64,000 bases of DNA, taken from the NCBI GenBank assembly GCA_021785515.1, contig JAJYEX010000005.1:125515-189514 (forward strand). The letters are read 5' to 3'. The notes below the pieces were generated by a model that worked only from the letters and a program-made list of their open reading frames with translations, searched no databases and was not told where the DNA came from. This DNA is from Pseudomonadota bacterium (GTDB lineage Bacteria > Pseudomonadota > Gammaproteobacteria > Acidiferrobacterales > UBA6901). A program made the position numbers and the translations under genes. Of this stretch, positions 18,872 to 28,368 are shown piece after piece (position 1 is the stretch's first letter; the number at the start of each line of letters is the position of its first letter).

Positions 18872-20218
18872 TTGCCTGATTCCAGTCCGAAGCGTCCGCT
18901 GTCCCGCGGTGTGCACGCGTTCCTCCGCGCTTTTGTACGCCTGACTCAGCGCGGTATCCGGCGCAACTGGCTGGATCACGGTGTTCTGTGGGTGGGCGTG
19001 GCCATCGTGGGCGTACTGGCAGTGCTGTTTGCGCGCTGGAACCAGGATGTGCTGGTGATATTCCAGGACTGGATCTCCGGCCGCGCGTGGCTGGCGCTGT
19101 TTATCACGCCCGTGTTTACCGCGGTCGCGGTGTGGGTGACGCGTAGATGGTTTCGGGGCGCCGAAGGCAGCGGTATTCCCCAGGTGATCGCCGCCCTGCG
19201 CGACCCCCGCGATTCCGGCCGCAATGGGCAGCATTTCAGCCTGCGTATCTTAACTGGGAAAATCGGTGTTGGGTTGTTCGCGGTGCTGGGCGGTCTGACG
19301 TTCGGCCCGGAAGGGCCAAGCGTGCACATCGGTGCCTCGGTGATGTATGAGATGCGCCGCTTCTTTCCGCGGCCCACCCTGCGGCTCGAGCGCTTGTTGA
19401 TCCTGGTGGGGGCGGCTGCGGGCCTGTCGGCCGCATTCAATACGCCCCTTGCGGGTGTGCTGTTCGCTATCGAGGAACTCTACCGTAACTCCGAGATCCC
19501 CAACATCGCAGTGGTGGTTGTGGGCATTGTCGTTGCCGGCCTGGTGTCCCTGGCGATCGCCGGCAACTATCTCTATTTCGGACAGCTCAACGCACCCGAA
19601 ACATTTCCGCTCGCCTTTGCCCTGCCGGTTCTGGCAGCGGCAGTTTTGTGCGGCTTCGCCGGCGCGACTTTCAACCTGCTTTTGCTTCGGCACGCGCGAT
19701 GGATTCCTTCGCGGCTCATGGTCTGGCGTGACCGCGCCCCGTTGGTGTGGGGTGCGGCGCTCGGGCTGCTGGTGGCCATCATCGGCATTGCCACCGGTGG
19801 TGAGACCTGGGGCAGCGGCTATGAACAGGCCCGGCACCTGGTTCTGAACCATGGCTCGCAGGTGGGCTGGTTCTACCCGTTGGCCAAGATGGTGAGCATG
19901 CTGCTGTCGAATTTTACCGGACTCCCGGGCGGACTGTTTGCCCCGGCCCTGTCGATCGGTGCCGGATTTGGGCGCTGGATCAGTCAGTGGTTCGGACGCT
20001 TTCCGCAGCCAGCGATTGTGGCCGTGGCCATGGTGGGTTTCATGTCGGCGGTGACTCAATCGCCGCTGACATCGTTTGTGGTGGTCATGGAGATGGTCAA
20101 CGGCAGTGGACTGATCATTCCGCTGATGGCCGCGTCGCTGATCAGCAGCCGTATCTCTGGCCTGTACACCGAGCCGCTGTATGGTGCGATTGCGCATCAG
20201 AACTACATGGAGAAATGA
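18872..20218 (+). CDS. ClC family chloride channel / H+-Cl- antiporter
   Basis: This 448-residue integral membrane protein has the ClC signature motifs: GSGIPQV (anion site), GPEGPSVHIGAS with the gating Glu, and GGLFAPALSIGAGFG. About ten or more hydrophobic helices are present and no C-terminal CBS domains. The gating Glu suggests a proton-coupled exchanger, but channel behaviour cannot be excluded. The start is TTG at 18872 with GAGG about ten bases upstream. It is divergent from rluE and lies, together with an MFS gene, between rluE and icd. Confidence 0.92.
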   Translation: MPDSSPKRPLSRGVHAFLRAFVRLTQRGIRRNWLDHGVLWVGVAIVGVLAVLFARWNQDVLVIFQDWISGRAWLALFITPVFTAVAVWVTRRWFRGAEGSGIPQVIAALRDPRDSGRNGQHFSLRILTGKIGVGLFAVLGGLTFGPEGPSVHIGASVMYEMRRFFPRPTLRLERLLILVGAAAGLSAAFNTPLAGVLFAIEELYRNSEIPNIAVVVVGIVVAGLVSLAIAGNYLYFGQLNAPETFPLAFALPVLAAAVLCGFAGATFNLLLLRHARWIPSRLMVWRDRAPLVWGAALGLLVAIIGIATGGETWGSGYEQARHLVLNHGSQVGWFYPLAKMVSMLLSNFTGLPGGLFAPALSIGAGFGRWISQWFGRFPQPAIVAVAMVGFMSAVTQSPLTSFVVVMEMVNGSGLIIPLMAASLISSRISGLYTEPLYGAIAHQNYMEK

Positions 20219-20721
20219 CAACGGTCTGGGCATTCGAACGGCTGGCGGGTCATTCGGCGTTGGTCCAGGAGATGCCGGCTCGGGTTTCCTGACCGAATGA
20301 GCGGCTGGCGTGGTGCGCGCGACGGCGATCGCGAGCGGACTTCACCGGCGCGGGATCGTCCGGATTCTGACCTCGGGTTTCGCCGGTTTTTGTTCACGCG
20401 CGACTGTTTTCCGCTTCCGCTCGCTGTGTGCTATGCTCGCCGCACTGGTGCTATGTGGTCGGCGGCTTGCTTCCAGTCCGCAGAGAGTGTGAGTTCCGCA
20501 CGGGTCTTCCAGCTTCCCATCAGGCAATCATTGACTCGCTGCGTCGAGTTCGATAACAGATGGACTACTGGTTTGCGTCCGTAGCCGGATGGTTGTTGCC
20601 GGTTTCATGCGCGGATCGTTTTTAACCAGGTGGCTGCATGGCCGCCTGACCTGACCTGACCTGACCTGACCTGACCTGACCTGACCTGACCTGACATCAC
20701 TTAACCGGATCCTCGCCGCTC
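20219..20721. other. 503-bp intergenic region ahead of the MFS gene
   Basis: No gene was found. The right part carries the ten CCTGA repeats listed separately. The region must hold the MFS promoter, but no clear -35/-10 pair is visible. Confidence 0.5.
20645..20694. repeat. pentanucleotide tandem repeat (CCTGA)10
   Basis: Ten perfect copies of CCTGA run from 20645 to 20694 and end 27 bases before the MFS start codon. The repeat contains TGA in every forward frame, so it cannot be translated on the plus strand; it lies in the 5' leader or promoter. Change in copy number would shift spacing by five bases per unit. Confidence 0.97.
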
Positions 20722-21969
20722 ATGTCCAAGTCTTCTTCCGCTGCTGATTCGAATCCGGCTGGATCGTCCGCCATGACGGCGCTCGAACGGCGTTCAAGTC
20801 TGACGCTTGCATCGATCTACGGATTGCGCATGCTCGGCCTGTTTCTTGTTCTGCCCGTGTTTGTGGTCTACGCGCGCCACCTCCCGAACGCAACCTCGAC
20901 GCTGGTTGGCTTTGCCCTGGGCATCTATGGCCTGGGTCAGGCCGTGATGCAGATTCCTCTGGGTGCGGCCAGCGATCATTTTGGCCGCAAGCCCGTGATC
21001 ATATTCGGGTTGCTGCTGTTCGCCGCCGGGTCGTTTGTGGCGGGGGCAAGCGGCAACCTCTACGTGATCATCATCGGACGCATTCTGCAGGGCATGGGGG
21101 CGATTTCTGCGGCGATTGCCGCCCTGATTGCCGATTCCACCCGCGAGCAGCACCGCACCAAGGCGATGGCTCTGGTTGGCATGACCATAGGTTTGAGTTT
21201 CGTCATCGCGCTGGTTGCCGGGACCGCCCTGGACCATGTCATCGGGGTCCCGGGCATCTTCGACCTGACCGGCGTACTCGCCCTGCTGGCGATCGCAGTC
21301 GTCATCTGGATTGTGCCGAACGTGCCGATGTCCACGCATGCGGAGGAAACCGAAGGACATTGGGCGCGTGATGTGTTCACGGCGCCGCTGCTGCGCCTCG
21401 ACTTTTCGATTTTTGTGGTCAATTTCCTGCAGGTGGGACTGTTCGTGGTGGCGCCGGTGGCGCTGATCCGGCATGCCGGTATTCCGCTGCGCGATCACTG
21501 GATGGTCTACCTGCCGGTTACCGTGCTGTCCTTCATAGTGGCGGTCCCGGGCATTATCTGGGCGGAACGGCATGGGTACATGAAGACGGTATTCCTGGGC
21601 GCGGTCGCGGTGCTCGGCCTGAGCATGTTCGGTATGGCCGTTGCCTACGACCATCCAGTCGGCCTGATAGCCGCGATGTTCTTCTTTTTTGTCGGTTTCA
21701 ATGTGATGGAAGCGCTGTTGCCCTCGCTGGTTTCGCGTACCGCTCCACCCGCGCGCAAGGGTCTGGCGCTGGGTGTCTACAGCACCGGCCAGTCTCTGGG
21801 AATCTTTGCCGGCGGCGCCATCAGCGGCCTGCTGGCCCAGCACTCGGGCCGGCCAGCCGTCTGCTTTGCCGGCGCGATCCTGGCGGCGGTGTGGTTCTTC
21901 GTGGCCAGTTTTCTGCAGCCTCCGGCCAAGCGCCGGAATCCGGTGCCCGCGGCAGATCCTGCGGCCTGA
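20722..21969 (+). CDS. YajR-like MFS transporter
   Basis: The 415-residue protein has 12 predicted membrane helices and MFS motif A as GAASDHFGRKPVI. Long matching segments to E. coli YajR include YGLRMLGLFLVLPV, LIADSTREQHRTKAMA, and NVMEALLPSLVSR. E. coli YajR has a C-terminal ferredoxin-like YAM domain; this protein stops after the last helix plus about 15 Pro/Ala-rich residues. The substrate is unknown; drug or metabolite efflux is typical. The ATG at 20722 has no strong ribosome site; an ATG at 20773 is an alternative. The upstream CCTGA repeats may affect expression. Confidence 0.88.
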   Translation: MSKSSSAADSNPAGSSAMTALERRSSLTLASIYGLRMLGLFLVLPVFVVYARHLPNATSTLVGFALGIYGLGQAVMQIPLGAASDHFGRKPVIIFGLLLFAAGSFVAGASGNLYVIIIGRILQGMGAISAAIAALIADSTREQHRTKAMALVGMTIGLSFVIALVAGTALDHVIGVPGIFDLTGVLALLAIAVVIWIVPNVPMSTHAEETEGHWARDVFTAPLLRLDFSIFVVNFLQVGLFVVAPVALIRHAGIPLRDHWMVYLPVTVLSFIVAVPGIIWAERHGYMKTVFLGAVAVLGLSMFGMAVAYDHPVGLIAAMFFFFVGFNVMEALLPSLVSRTAPPARKGLALGVYSTGQSLGIFAGGAISGLLAQHSGRPAVCFAGAILAAVWFFVASFLQPPAKRRNPVPAADPAA

Positions 21970-22077
21970 AGGCGGCCGCCATGCCTGCGAGTCCGTGCGC
22001 GGCAGATCGGGCGGGGCTTTCTCTGCCCGGCCCGCAGGCACAGTCGGCCCGCGGGCGCGCGAACCGGCCGTTTCCCG

Positions 22078-22083
22078 GTATAC
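22078..22083 (+). promoter_or_regulatory. icd: candidate -10 box of icd
   Basis: TATACT at 22078-22083 lies 66 bases before the icd ATG in the short gap after the MFS gene. The -35 region is poor. Confidence 0.35.
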
Positions 22084-22149
22084 TAGCGCCCCGTTTCCGT
22101 ATCCTTACGGCGTCAGCCAAACCCTATCGACCGCTAGAGAAGCCCGCTC

Positions 22150-23424
22150 ATGGCCTATGACAAGATCAAGGTGCCCGCCCGGGGCAAACGCATCACTGCC
22201 AACGCTGATTTCAGCCTCAACGTACCCGACTGCCCGGTCATCCCAGTGGTGGAGGGGGACGGAATCGGCGTCGACATCACGCCAGTCATGCGCACCGTCG
22301 TGGATGCCGCAGTCACCCGGGCCTATGGCGGGCGCCGATCCATTGCCTGGATGGAGGTCTATGCCGGCGAAAAGGCGGCGAAGGTGTATGGCAGCAACCA
22401 GTGGTTGCCGCAGGAAACGCTCGATGCCCTGCGCGATCACGTGGTTTCGATAAAGGGGCCGCTGACCACCCCTGTAGGACAAGGGGTGCGTTCTCTCAAC
22501 GTTGCCATCCGTCAGGCACTGGATCTCTATGCCTGTGTGCGCCCGGTCCGGTATTTTCCAGGCACGCCATCGCCGCTGCGACACCCCGAACTGACGGACA
22601 TGGTGATATTCCGCGAAAATACCGAGGACATCTATGCCGGAATTGAGTGGCCGGCGGACTCCCCGCAGGCGCGCCAGGTCATCTCATTTCTCCAGACCCA
22701 GATGGCCGTCACCCAGATCCGTTTTCCGGAAAGTTCCGCCATCGGGGTCAAGCCTGTTTCGCGTGAAGGATCTGAGAGGCTGGTCCGCAAGGCCTTGCGC
22801 CATGTCATCGATCACGATCGTCGCTCGCTGACCCTGGTGCACAAGGGCAATATTATGAAATATACGGAGGGTGGATTCCGCAACTGGGGATACGAGCTGG
22901 CAAAGCGGGAGTTTGGGGCGCAGCCCATCGGTGAAGGGCCGTGGTGTACGATCGTCAATCCGCGCACCAAGCGCGAGATCGTCGTGAAAGACGTGATCGC
23001 CGACAATTTCCTGCAGCAGATCCTGTTGCGTCCCGCAGAATACGACGTGATTGCGACACTCAACCTGAATGGCGATTATATTTCCGACGCGCTTGCCGCC
23101 CAGGTGGGGGGTATCGGGATCGCGCCAGGCGGCAATATTGCGGATGCGGTTGCTGTGTTCGAAGCCACCCACGGAACGGCACCGAAGTATGCCGGAAAGA
23201 ACCAGGTAAATCCCGGGTCCATGATCCTGTCAGCGGAGATGATGCTGCGGTATATCGGCTGGACCGAAGCGGCCGATCTGGTTATCCGCGGCATGAGTTC
23301 GGCGATCGCCGGGCGCACCGTCACCTACGATTTTGCGCGGGTGCTGGCTGCCGACGGCGAGACGTCCGGTGTGACCCAGGTCTCCTGTTCGGGTTTCGGC
23401 GATGCCGTCATCGCCGGGATGTGA
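22150..23424 (+). CDS. icd: NADP-dependent isocitrate dehydrogenase
   Basis: Icd oxidises isocitrate to 2-oxoglutarate in the TCA cycle. The 424-residue protein has [13 protein letters not shown], the substrate loop [19 protein letters not shown] with SLNVAIR upstream (phosphorylatable Ser in E. coli), the Asp cluster, and [19 protein letters not shown]. In that last segment Lys, Tyr and Val match E. coli residues 344, 345 and 351, and TYDFARVL keeps Tyr and Arg equivalent to 391 and 395, which indicates NADP. In E. coli icd adjoins rluE; here two transporter genes intervene. Confidence 0.97.
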   Translation: MAYDKIKVPARGKRITANADFSLNVPDCPVIPVVEGDGIGVDITPVMRTVVDAAVTRAYGGRRSIAWMEVYAGEKAAKVYGSNQWLPQETLDALRDHVVSIKGPLTTPVGQGVRSLNVAIRQALDLYACVRPVRYFPGTPSPLRHPELTDMVIFRENTEDIYAGIEWPADSPQARQVISFLQTQMAVTQIRFPESSAIGVKPVSREGSERLVRKALRHVIDHDRRSLTLVHKGNIMKYTEGGFRNWGYELAKREFGAQPIGEGPWCTIVNPRTKREIVVKDVIADNFLQQILLRPAEYDVIATLNLNGDYISDALAAQVGGIGIAPGGNIADAVAVFEATHGTAPKYAGKNQVNPGSMILSAEMMLRYIGWTEAADLVIRGMSSAIAGRTVTYDFARVLAADGETSGVTQVSCSGFGDAVIAGM

Positions 23425-23481
23425 TCGCGACCCGGGGTCTCAGACAACGCCTGGCGGGGTTGTGTCGGGCGGTTCGGGACC

Positions 23482-23513
23482 CGGAAAAAGAAAACCCGGC
23501 GGATGCCGGGTTT
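23482..23513 (-). terminator. rho-independent terminator of the cold-shock gene
   Basis: On the minus strand AAACCCGGC (23513-23505) and GCCGGGTTT (23500-23492) form a 9-bp stem with a 4-base loop, followed at once by a U-rich tract TTCTTTTTCC. It lies 45 bases after the cspD stop. It could also slow transcription leaving icd. Confidence 0.88.
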
Positions 23514-23557
23514 AGGAACAGCTCGGAAGCTGTGCAGGACCGCTATCGTGTCAACTG

Positions 23558-23764
23558 CTAAGACACTGCGCGGATATTGGTCGCCTGCGGACCCTTTGGC
23601 CCGTCCTGGATTTCAAACTCGACCTGCTGCCCTTCCTTGAGAGTCTTGTATCCGTCCATTTCAATTGCCGAGAAATGAGCGAATACATCGTCGCCGCCAT
23701 TGGTGGGCGAGATGAAGCCATACCCTTTGCTGGCGTTAAACCACTTAACAGTGCCTGTCGCCAT
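23558..23764 (-). CDS. cspD: cold-shock domain protein, CspD-like
   Basis: This 68-residue single-domain protein has RNP1 KGYGFIS and RNP2 DVFAHFSAI, the nucleic-acid binding motifs of the CspA family. The name cspD is based on position: in E. coli cspD is divergent from clpS, exactly as here. Several family members are similar enough that sequence alone does not decide. AGGGGGAT precedes the ATG by a few bases. It is ended by a strong rho-independent terminator. It probably binds single-stranded RNA or DNA. Confidence 0.92.
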   Translation of the reverse strand: MATGTVKWFNASKGYGFISPTNGGDDVFAHFSAIEMDGYKTLKEGQQVEFEIQDGPKGPQATNIRAVS

Positions 23765-24130
23765 ACCACATCCCCCTAGTTCTTAACGGGGCCGCATTTC
23801 GCGGTCCATTCTTATTGCGCTTACATGAATGCGTTCCGTTTCCCCAGGAATTGCGCCAACGAAGTCCGGGTGCTTTTCCGAGCAAAATCAAGCCCGCATC
23901 GACCCCATCTTCCCGCTTTTTTTGTCCAAGTCAAGAACGGCGCATGGCGGGACCGGAATTGCCATATCCCGGATAGGGGGGTGGAAATCCTGTCGGGAAG
24001 CCGACAGGACGTCGGGTTATTGCTCCCTGTAGATGCACCATGTCATCTGAAAAGTCTTGAATTTTCGGGTAGTGGTCCCAAAATGTAGATACTTCACGGG
24101 CATGGTCTAATCTGTGAGTTATGAAGGGTC
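23765..24130. other. 366-bp divergent control region between cspD and clpS
   Basis: This carries the start signals of both genes. TTGACT on the minus strand near 23935-23930 is a possible cspD -35. A perfect hairpin lies at 23988-24009. CTTGAA at 24056-24061 with CCCAAAAT at 24077-24084 is a weak heat-shock-like pair for clpS. No gene was seen. Confidence 0.5.
23988..24009 (+). repeat. perfect inverted repeat upstream of clpS
   Basis: TCCTGTCGG at 23988-23996 pairs perfectly with CCGACAGGA at 24001-24009 around a GAAG loop. It sits in the middle of the cspD-clpS divergent region, away from any 3' end, so it is more likely regulatory or part of a small transcript than a gene terminator. Confidence 0.6.
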
Positions 24131-24448
24131 ATGAGCGACAAGCAGCTTCAATATACTGACGGTCTGGCGGTTCAGGAGGCCAAGCCAGAGCTTAAGAGGC
24201 CGCAGCTCTATAAAGTCATCCTTCTGAATGACGATTATACCCCCATGGAATTCGTGATTGTGGTGCTGGAGCGTTTCTTCCACAAGAGCCGTGAGGAGGC
24301 AACGCGCATCATGCTGCATGTGCACCAGCGGGGGATCGGAGTATGCGGGCTCTATACGCGCGAGGTGGCTGAAACCAAGGTGCGCCAGGTGATGGTGTTT
24401 TCGGCGGACAACCAGCACCCTCTGCAGTGCACGATGGAGCCGGAGTAG
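24131..24448 (+). CDS. clpS: ATP-dependent Clp protease adaptor ClpS
   Basis: ClpS recognises N-degron residues (Leu, Phe, Trp, Tyr) and hands substrates to ClpA. The 105-residue protein has the conserved [16 protein letters not shown] with the Asn-Asp pair of the amino-terminus pocket, [21 protein letters not shown] and a conserved C-terminus. Length equals E. coli ClpS (106). AAGGG precedes the ATG. clpA follows after 80 bases. Confidence 0.97.
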   Translation: MSDKQLQYTDGLAVQEAKPELKRPQLYKVILLNDDYTPMEFVIVVLERFFHKSREEATRIMLHVHQRGIGVCGLYTREVAETKVRQVMVFSADNQHPLQCTMEPE

Positions 24449-24528
24449 GGTCTAACTGTAAGTGTCGCATGTGATGGTGTGTGCGTAGTTTTAAGTAAGG
24501 CTGGACGGGTTTCCGGGAGGGTAGCCAG

Positions 24529-26766
24529 ATGTTGTCTCAGGAACTGGAGTTCTCGCTGAATGCGGCGTTTCAGGACGCACGCGAGAAGCGCCATGAGTAC
24601 ATCACGGTCGAGCACCTGCTGGCCGCGCTGCTGGATAATCCCAGCGCGGCGCGCGTGCTGCGCGCCTGTGGCGGCAACATCGACGAGCTGCGGCGGAACC
24701 TTAAGAACTTTCTGAACGAGAGCGTTCCCAGTATTCCCGCCGGCAGCGAGAATGACACCCAGCCGACCCTGGGGTTCCAGCGCGTCATCCAGCGTGCGGT
24801 GCTGCACGTACAGGGTGTCGGCAAGAAGGAAGTCACGGGTGCGAACGTGCTGGTCGCGATTTTCGGCGAGAAGGACTCGCACGCGGTCTATTTCCTGCAC
24901 AAGCAGAATATCAGCCGTTTCGACGTGGTGAATTTCATTTCCCACGGGATCTCCAAGATCCCTGGAGAAGGTCAACCGGAACTGCCGGCTCCGGAAGAGG
25001 GCGAGGACGGCGGCAGTGCGCCGGAGCGCAGCCCGCTCGACATTTTCACGGTCAACCTGAATGAGCGTGCGCGGGCCGGCAAGATCGACCCGCTCATCGG
25101 GCGCGAGCATGAGTTGCAGCGCACCATCCAGATTCTCTGCCGCCGCCGCAAGAACAATCCGCTGTATGTGGGCGAGGCCGGGGTCGGGAAAACAGCGATC
25201 GCCGAGGGCCTGGCGAAGAAGATCGTCGACGGAGAAGTGCCGGAAGTGCTGTCGAAGAACACGATCTACGCGCTTGACATGGGAGCGTTGCTGGCAGGAA
25301 CCAAGTATCGCGGCGACTTCGAAAAGCGGCTGAAGGCCGTCCTGCACCACCTTAAAAAGCAGGAACATGCAGTGCTGTTCATTGACGAGATCCACACCAT
25401 TATCGGGGCGGGAGCAGCCTCGGGCGGCGCCATGGATGCGTCTAATCTTCTCAAGCCGGTGTTGTCGTCGGGTGACCTGAAGTGCATCGGTTCCACGACG
25501 TACCAGGAGTACCGGGGCATCTTCGAGAAGGACCGGGCGCTGTCGCGGCGGTTCCAGAAGATTGACGTTACCGAGCCCTCGGTCGAAGAGACCGTGCAGA
25601 TACTCCAGGGACTGAAAGGGCGCTTTGAAGAGCACCACGGCGTGCGCTACACGAGCCAGGCGCTACGTACGGCCGCCGAGCTGTCGGCCCGGTTCATCAA
25701 TGACCGGCATCTGCCCGACAAGGCGATCGATGTGATCGACGAAGCCGGGGCCAGCGTGCATCTGGTGGCACCGGGCAAGCGCAAGAAAACCATCGGGATC
25801 GGCGATATCGAGGATATCGTCGCGAAGATCGCCCGCATTCCGCCCAAGAGCGTGTCCTCCTCGGACGTCAAGGCGCTGCGTACTCTCGAACGGGACCTCA
25901 AGCTGGTCGTGTTCGGGCAGGATCAGGCGATCGATGCCCTGGCGACATCGATCAAGATGGCGCGCTCCGGGCTTGGACAGCCGGAAAAGCCCATAGGCTC
26001 CTATCTGTTCTCCGGGCCGACGGGGGTGGGAAAGACCGAAGTTACCCGCCAGCTCGCGAAAGTGCTGGGGCTGGAGCTGATACGCTTCGATATGTCCGAA
26101 TACATGGAGCGGCATACGGTATCGCGCCTGATCGGGGCGCCTCCCGGCTATGTCGGATTTGATCAGGGCGGCCTGTTGACCGACGCGGTGACGAAGCACC
26201 CGCATGCGGTGCTGCTGCTCGACGAGATCGAGAAGGCTCATCAGGACGTATTCAATCTCCTGCTTCAGGTTATGGATCACGGGACCCTGACCGATAACAA
26301 TGGGCGCAAGGCGGATTTCCGGAACATCATCATCGTGATGACGACCAACGCCGGTGCCGAGTCCATGAGTCGCTCGTCCATGGGTTTCCGCCATCAGGAC
26401 CACAGCCGCGATGACGTCGATGCGATCAAGCGGATGTTCAGCCCCGAGTTCCGTAACCGTCTGGATGCGGTCATTCCGTTCAGGCCGCTCGACAAGGGCA
26501 CGATCGCGCATGTGGTGGATAAGTTTATCCTTGAGCTCGAGGCCCAGCTGGAGGAGCGCAATGTCACGGTGGAGTTCGACGTGGATGCCCGCGCCTGGCT
26601 GGCGGAGCATGGCTATGATGCCGCTATGGGTGCCAGACCCATGGCACGGCTCATCCGGGAAAAGGTCAAAAAGCCTCTGGCAGACGAGCTTCTGTTCGGC
26701 AAACTGGCAGGGGGCGGGTCCGTGCAGGTGAGCGTCAAGGACGGGGAGCTCGCCTTCGAGTTCTAG
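24529..26766 (+). CDS. clpA: ATP-dependent Clp protease ATPase subunit ClpA
   Basis: ClpA unfolds proteins and feeds them to the ClpP peptidase. The 745-residue product has the N-domain (1-145, docking for ClpS), AAA module 1 with Walker A GEAGVGKT and Walker [10 protein letters not shown], and AAA module 2 with GPTGVGKT and [11 protein letters not shown]. It lacks the long ClpB-type middle domain, which together with clpS upstream fixes the call. A GGGAGGG ribosome site precedes the ATG. No clpP gene is in the window. Confidence 0.97.
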   Translation: MLSQELEFSLNAAFQDAREKRHEYITVEHLLAALLDNPSAARVLRACGGNIDELRRNLKNFLNESVPSIPAGSENDTQPTLGFQRVIQRAVLHVQGVGKKEVTGANVLVAIFGEKDSHAVYFLHKQNISRFDVVNFISHGISKIPGEGQPELPAPEEGEDGGSAPERSPLDIFTVNLNERARAGKIDPLIGREHELQRTIQILCRRRKNNPLYVGEAGVGKTAIAEGLAKKIVDGEVPEVLSKNTIYALDMGALLAGTKYRGDFEKRLKAVLHHLKKQEHAVLFIDEIHTIIGAGAASGGAMDASNLLKPVLSSGDLKCIGSTTYQEYRGIFEKDRALSRRFQKIDVTEPSVEETVQILQGLKGRFEEHHGVRYTSQALRTAAELSARFINDRHLPDKAIDVIDEAGASVHLVAPGKRKKTIGIGDIEDIVAKIARIPPKSVSSSDVKALRTLERDLKLVVFGQDQAIDALATSIKMARSGLGQPEKPIGSYLFSGPTGVGKTEVTRQLAKVLGLELIRFDMSEYMERHTVSRLIGAPPGYVGFDQGGLLTDAVTKHPHAVLLLDEIEKAHQDVFNLLLQVMDHGTLTDNNGRKADFRNIIIVMTTNAGAESMSRSSMGFRHQDHSRDDVDAIKRMFSPEFRNRLDAVIPFRPLDKGTIAHVVDKFILELEAQLEERNVTVEFDVDARAWLAEHGYDAAMGARPMARLIREKVKKPLADELLFGKLAGGGSVQVSVKDGELAFEF

Positions 26767-27098
26767 CGCCGGGATCGAGGCCCAGGCGGCCGCGGTGTTC
26801 CGCCAGCCGGCTCACCGCCGGACGGCTGGTAAGCGTCCCCCTGCGGCGCGGCACCCTTGCCGGTCGCCTGTTCAGGACCTGCGCAGGTTCGTTTCGCCGA
26901 GTGTTCCGCGGTGCTTCCTCGAGGAAATAATCCACAAGGCTCCTGCGTCTTCCCTTGAGACGGGGCAGAATGGCCGGTTGGCGTCTTCCCGGTACCGGGG
27001 CACCGGCATTTGGGACGGAGCCAGCACGGATTTTTATCACCCACCCCGCGAAGTCCCCGTCACTGTCAATTTATTTCGCCCACTAGGAGGCTGACCCC
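26767..27098. other. 332-bp intergenic region after clpA
   Basis: No gene was seen. A 7-bp stem (CCAGCCG/CGGCTGG, 26803-26829) without a T-run lies 36 bases after clpA. A perfect 12-bp palindrome TTCCTCGAGGAA is at 26915-26926. The right end has AGGAGG for the next gene. Confidence 0.5.
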
Positions 27099-27521
27099 AT
27101 GTTCAAACGACTGACTTCGTTGATTCTGCTGGTGCTGGTGATGCTGGCTGCTGTCCCGGCGGCACAGGCAGCCACCAAGGTGGTCCTGCAGATCAGCGAT
27201 GCCTCGCCGGCGAAGCAGACTTTGGTTCTCAATGTTGCGAACAATCTCATCAGCGCCTATGGCCTCGACAACGTGAAGATCCACATTGTCGCATTCGGCC
27301 CCGGTCTGAAGCTGTTGTTCGCGAAGAACCCGAATGTAGTCCGTATCCAGAGTCTTTACGCATCCGGCGTCCACTTCGACGCCTGCGAGAACACGCTGCG
27401 GGCCATGACCAAGAAGCTTGGCTACCGTCCGAAGCTGGACCCCTATGCCACACCGGTTCCGGCGGGCATCGTCCAGATCATAAAGCTCGTGCACCGCGGC
27501 TACACGCTGGTACGGCCCTAG
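27099..27521 (+). CDS. periplasmic DsrE-like protein
   Basis: The 140-residue protein has a signal peptide (cut after about residue 25, AQA-ATK). The rest has the DsrE/DsrF-like fold pattern: VVLQISDASPAKQTLVLNVANNL, IHIVAFGPGLKLLF, and HFDACENTL with Cys96 as the likely sulfur-carrying or redox residue, then HRGYTLVRP. Cytosolic DsrE proteins carry sulfur; secreted relatives are common in sulfur-oxidising and other proteobacteria but their role is unclear. AGGAGGC sits upstream of the ATG. A 9-bp inverted repeat follows the stop. Confidence 0.82.
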   Translation: MFKRLTSLILLVLVMLAAVPAAQAATKVVLQISDASPAKQTLVLNVANNLISAYGLDNVKIHIVAFGPGLKLLFAKNPNVVRIQSLYASGVHFDACENTLRAMTKKLGYRPKLDPYATPVPAGIVQIIKLVHRGYTLVRP

Positions 27522-27537
27522 GCGCCATTTGACCGTC

Positions 27538-27574
27538 TCCGCAGCCTCCGGACGCTGTTGCCGGCGGCTGCGGA
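27538..27574 (+). terminator. inverted repeat after the DsrE-like gene
   Basis: TCCGCAGCC at 27538-27546 and GGCTGCGGA at 27566-27574 are perfect complements (9 bp) around a 19-base loop. It starts 17 bases after the stop codon. No T-run follows, so intrinsic termination is uncertain. Confidence 0.4.
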
Positions 27575-27616
27575 CTGGCGCTTGCCTGCGCCCGTTACCT
27601 CGGTTAGGGTGACGGG

Positions 27617-27961
27617 ATGGAGTCCATCGTCCTGGTGCGGCCCGCTTTGGCGTTCGAGTCAGCCGAGCCGCTGTACACGCGGGTCCCTACCCGCGATGAG
27701 TACGGGCGGTGTCTGGGCGATTTCATGATGCTGTTTCCCGGATTGCGCGATCGCCCCGGGCGTCAGCTCAGCGATGTCCTCGGCCGTATCCGGGCGGTAC
27801 TGGGCCGCTATGCCGAAGTGGTGTTTGCCGAGATCAATCTGCGCCTCAATCTGCTGTGGGTATCGGTGCGGCCGAGACCCGGAGTGATCCTGGAGATCGC
27901 AGCGGAGCTTAAGGCGATGATTCCCGAAGCGCTGCTGGTGGGCGAAAAATGCGGCAGTTGA
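27617..27961 (+). CDS. hypothetical protein
   Basis: I do not recognise this 114-residue protein. It has no signal peptide or membrane segment. Features are MMLFPGLRDRPG, VVFAEINLRLNLLWVSVRPRPG and VILEIAAELKAMIPEALLVGE, suggesting a small alpha/beta domain with a two-layer sheet. AGGGTGACGGG precedes the ATG, an adequate ribosome site. Codon use and composition are like the neighbours. It lies between the DsrE-like gene and convergent infA; the space suits a stand-alone gene. Confidence 0.62.
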   Translation: MESIVLVRPALAFESAEPLYTRVPTRDEYGRCLGDFMMLFPGLRDRPGRQLSDVLGRIRAVLGRYAEVVFAEINLRLNLLWVSVRPRPGVILEIAAELKAMIPEALLVGEKCGS

Positions 27962-28000
27962 TGGGCGCCGTACCGCGTTGCGGCAGAGACGGTCAGGCTG

Positions 28001-28219
28001 TCAGCGGGCGCGGAAGGTGATACGGCCCTTCGACAGGTCGTAGGGGGTAAGCTGCACCGTCACCTTGTCCCCCGTCAGGATACGGATATAGTTCTTGCGC
28101 ATCTTCCCGGAAATATGGGCCGTGATCACGTGACCGTTCTCGAGTTCCACCCGGAACAGGGTGTTCGGCAGGGTCTCGATGATCGTCCCCTCCATCTCAA
28201 TGTTTTCTTCTCTTGCCAC
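28001..28219 (-). CDS. infA: translation initiation factor IF-1
   Basis: The 72-residue protein is nearly identical to E. coli IF-1: [40 protein letters not shown] and [16 protein letters not shown]-1 binds the 30S A site during initiation. The start is GTG at 28217-28219, which gives exactly the family length; GAGG lies a few bases upstream. Position near clpA matches E. coli. Confidence 0.98.
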   Translation of the reverse strand: MAREENIEMEGTIIETLPNTLFRVELENGHVITAHISGKMRKNYIRILTGDKVTVQLTPYDLSKGRITFRAR

Positions 28220-28368
28220 GCCTGACCTCGCTGTTGGATTCGCAGCAGGGATCTTCGCCTCGCCCGCTGGCGCCGTATGATGCCGCACTCGCGGGAGGGC
28301 GTAAAGACGCAGCGTGCAGGATGGCCTGCGGCCGTCGATGCCGCCTGAAACCGGAGGGGTGGGCGATA

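Noticed and set aside
20740-20756. TTCGAATCC resembling a tRNA T-arm
   Set aside because: It is inside the transporter coding sequence and no acceptor or anticodon arm can be drawn around it.
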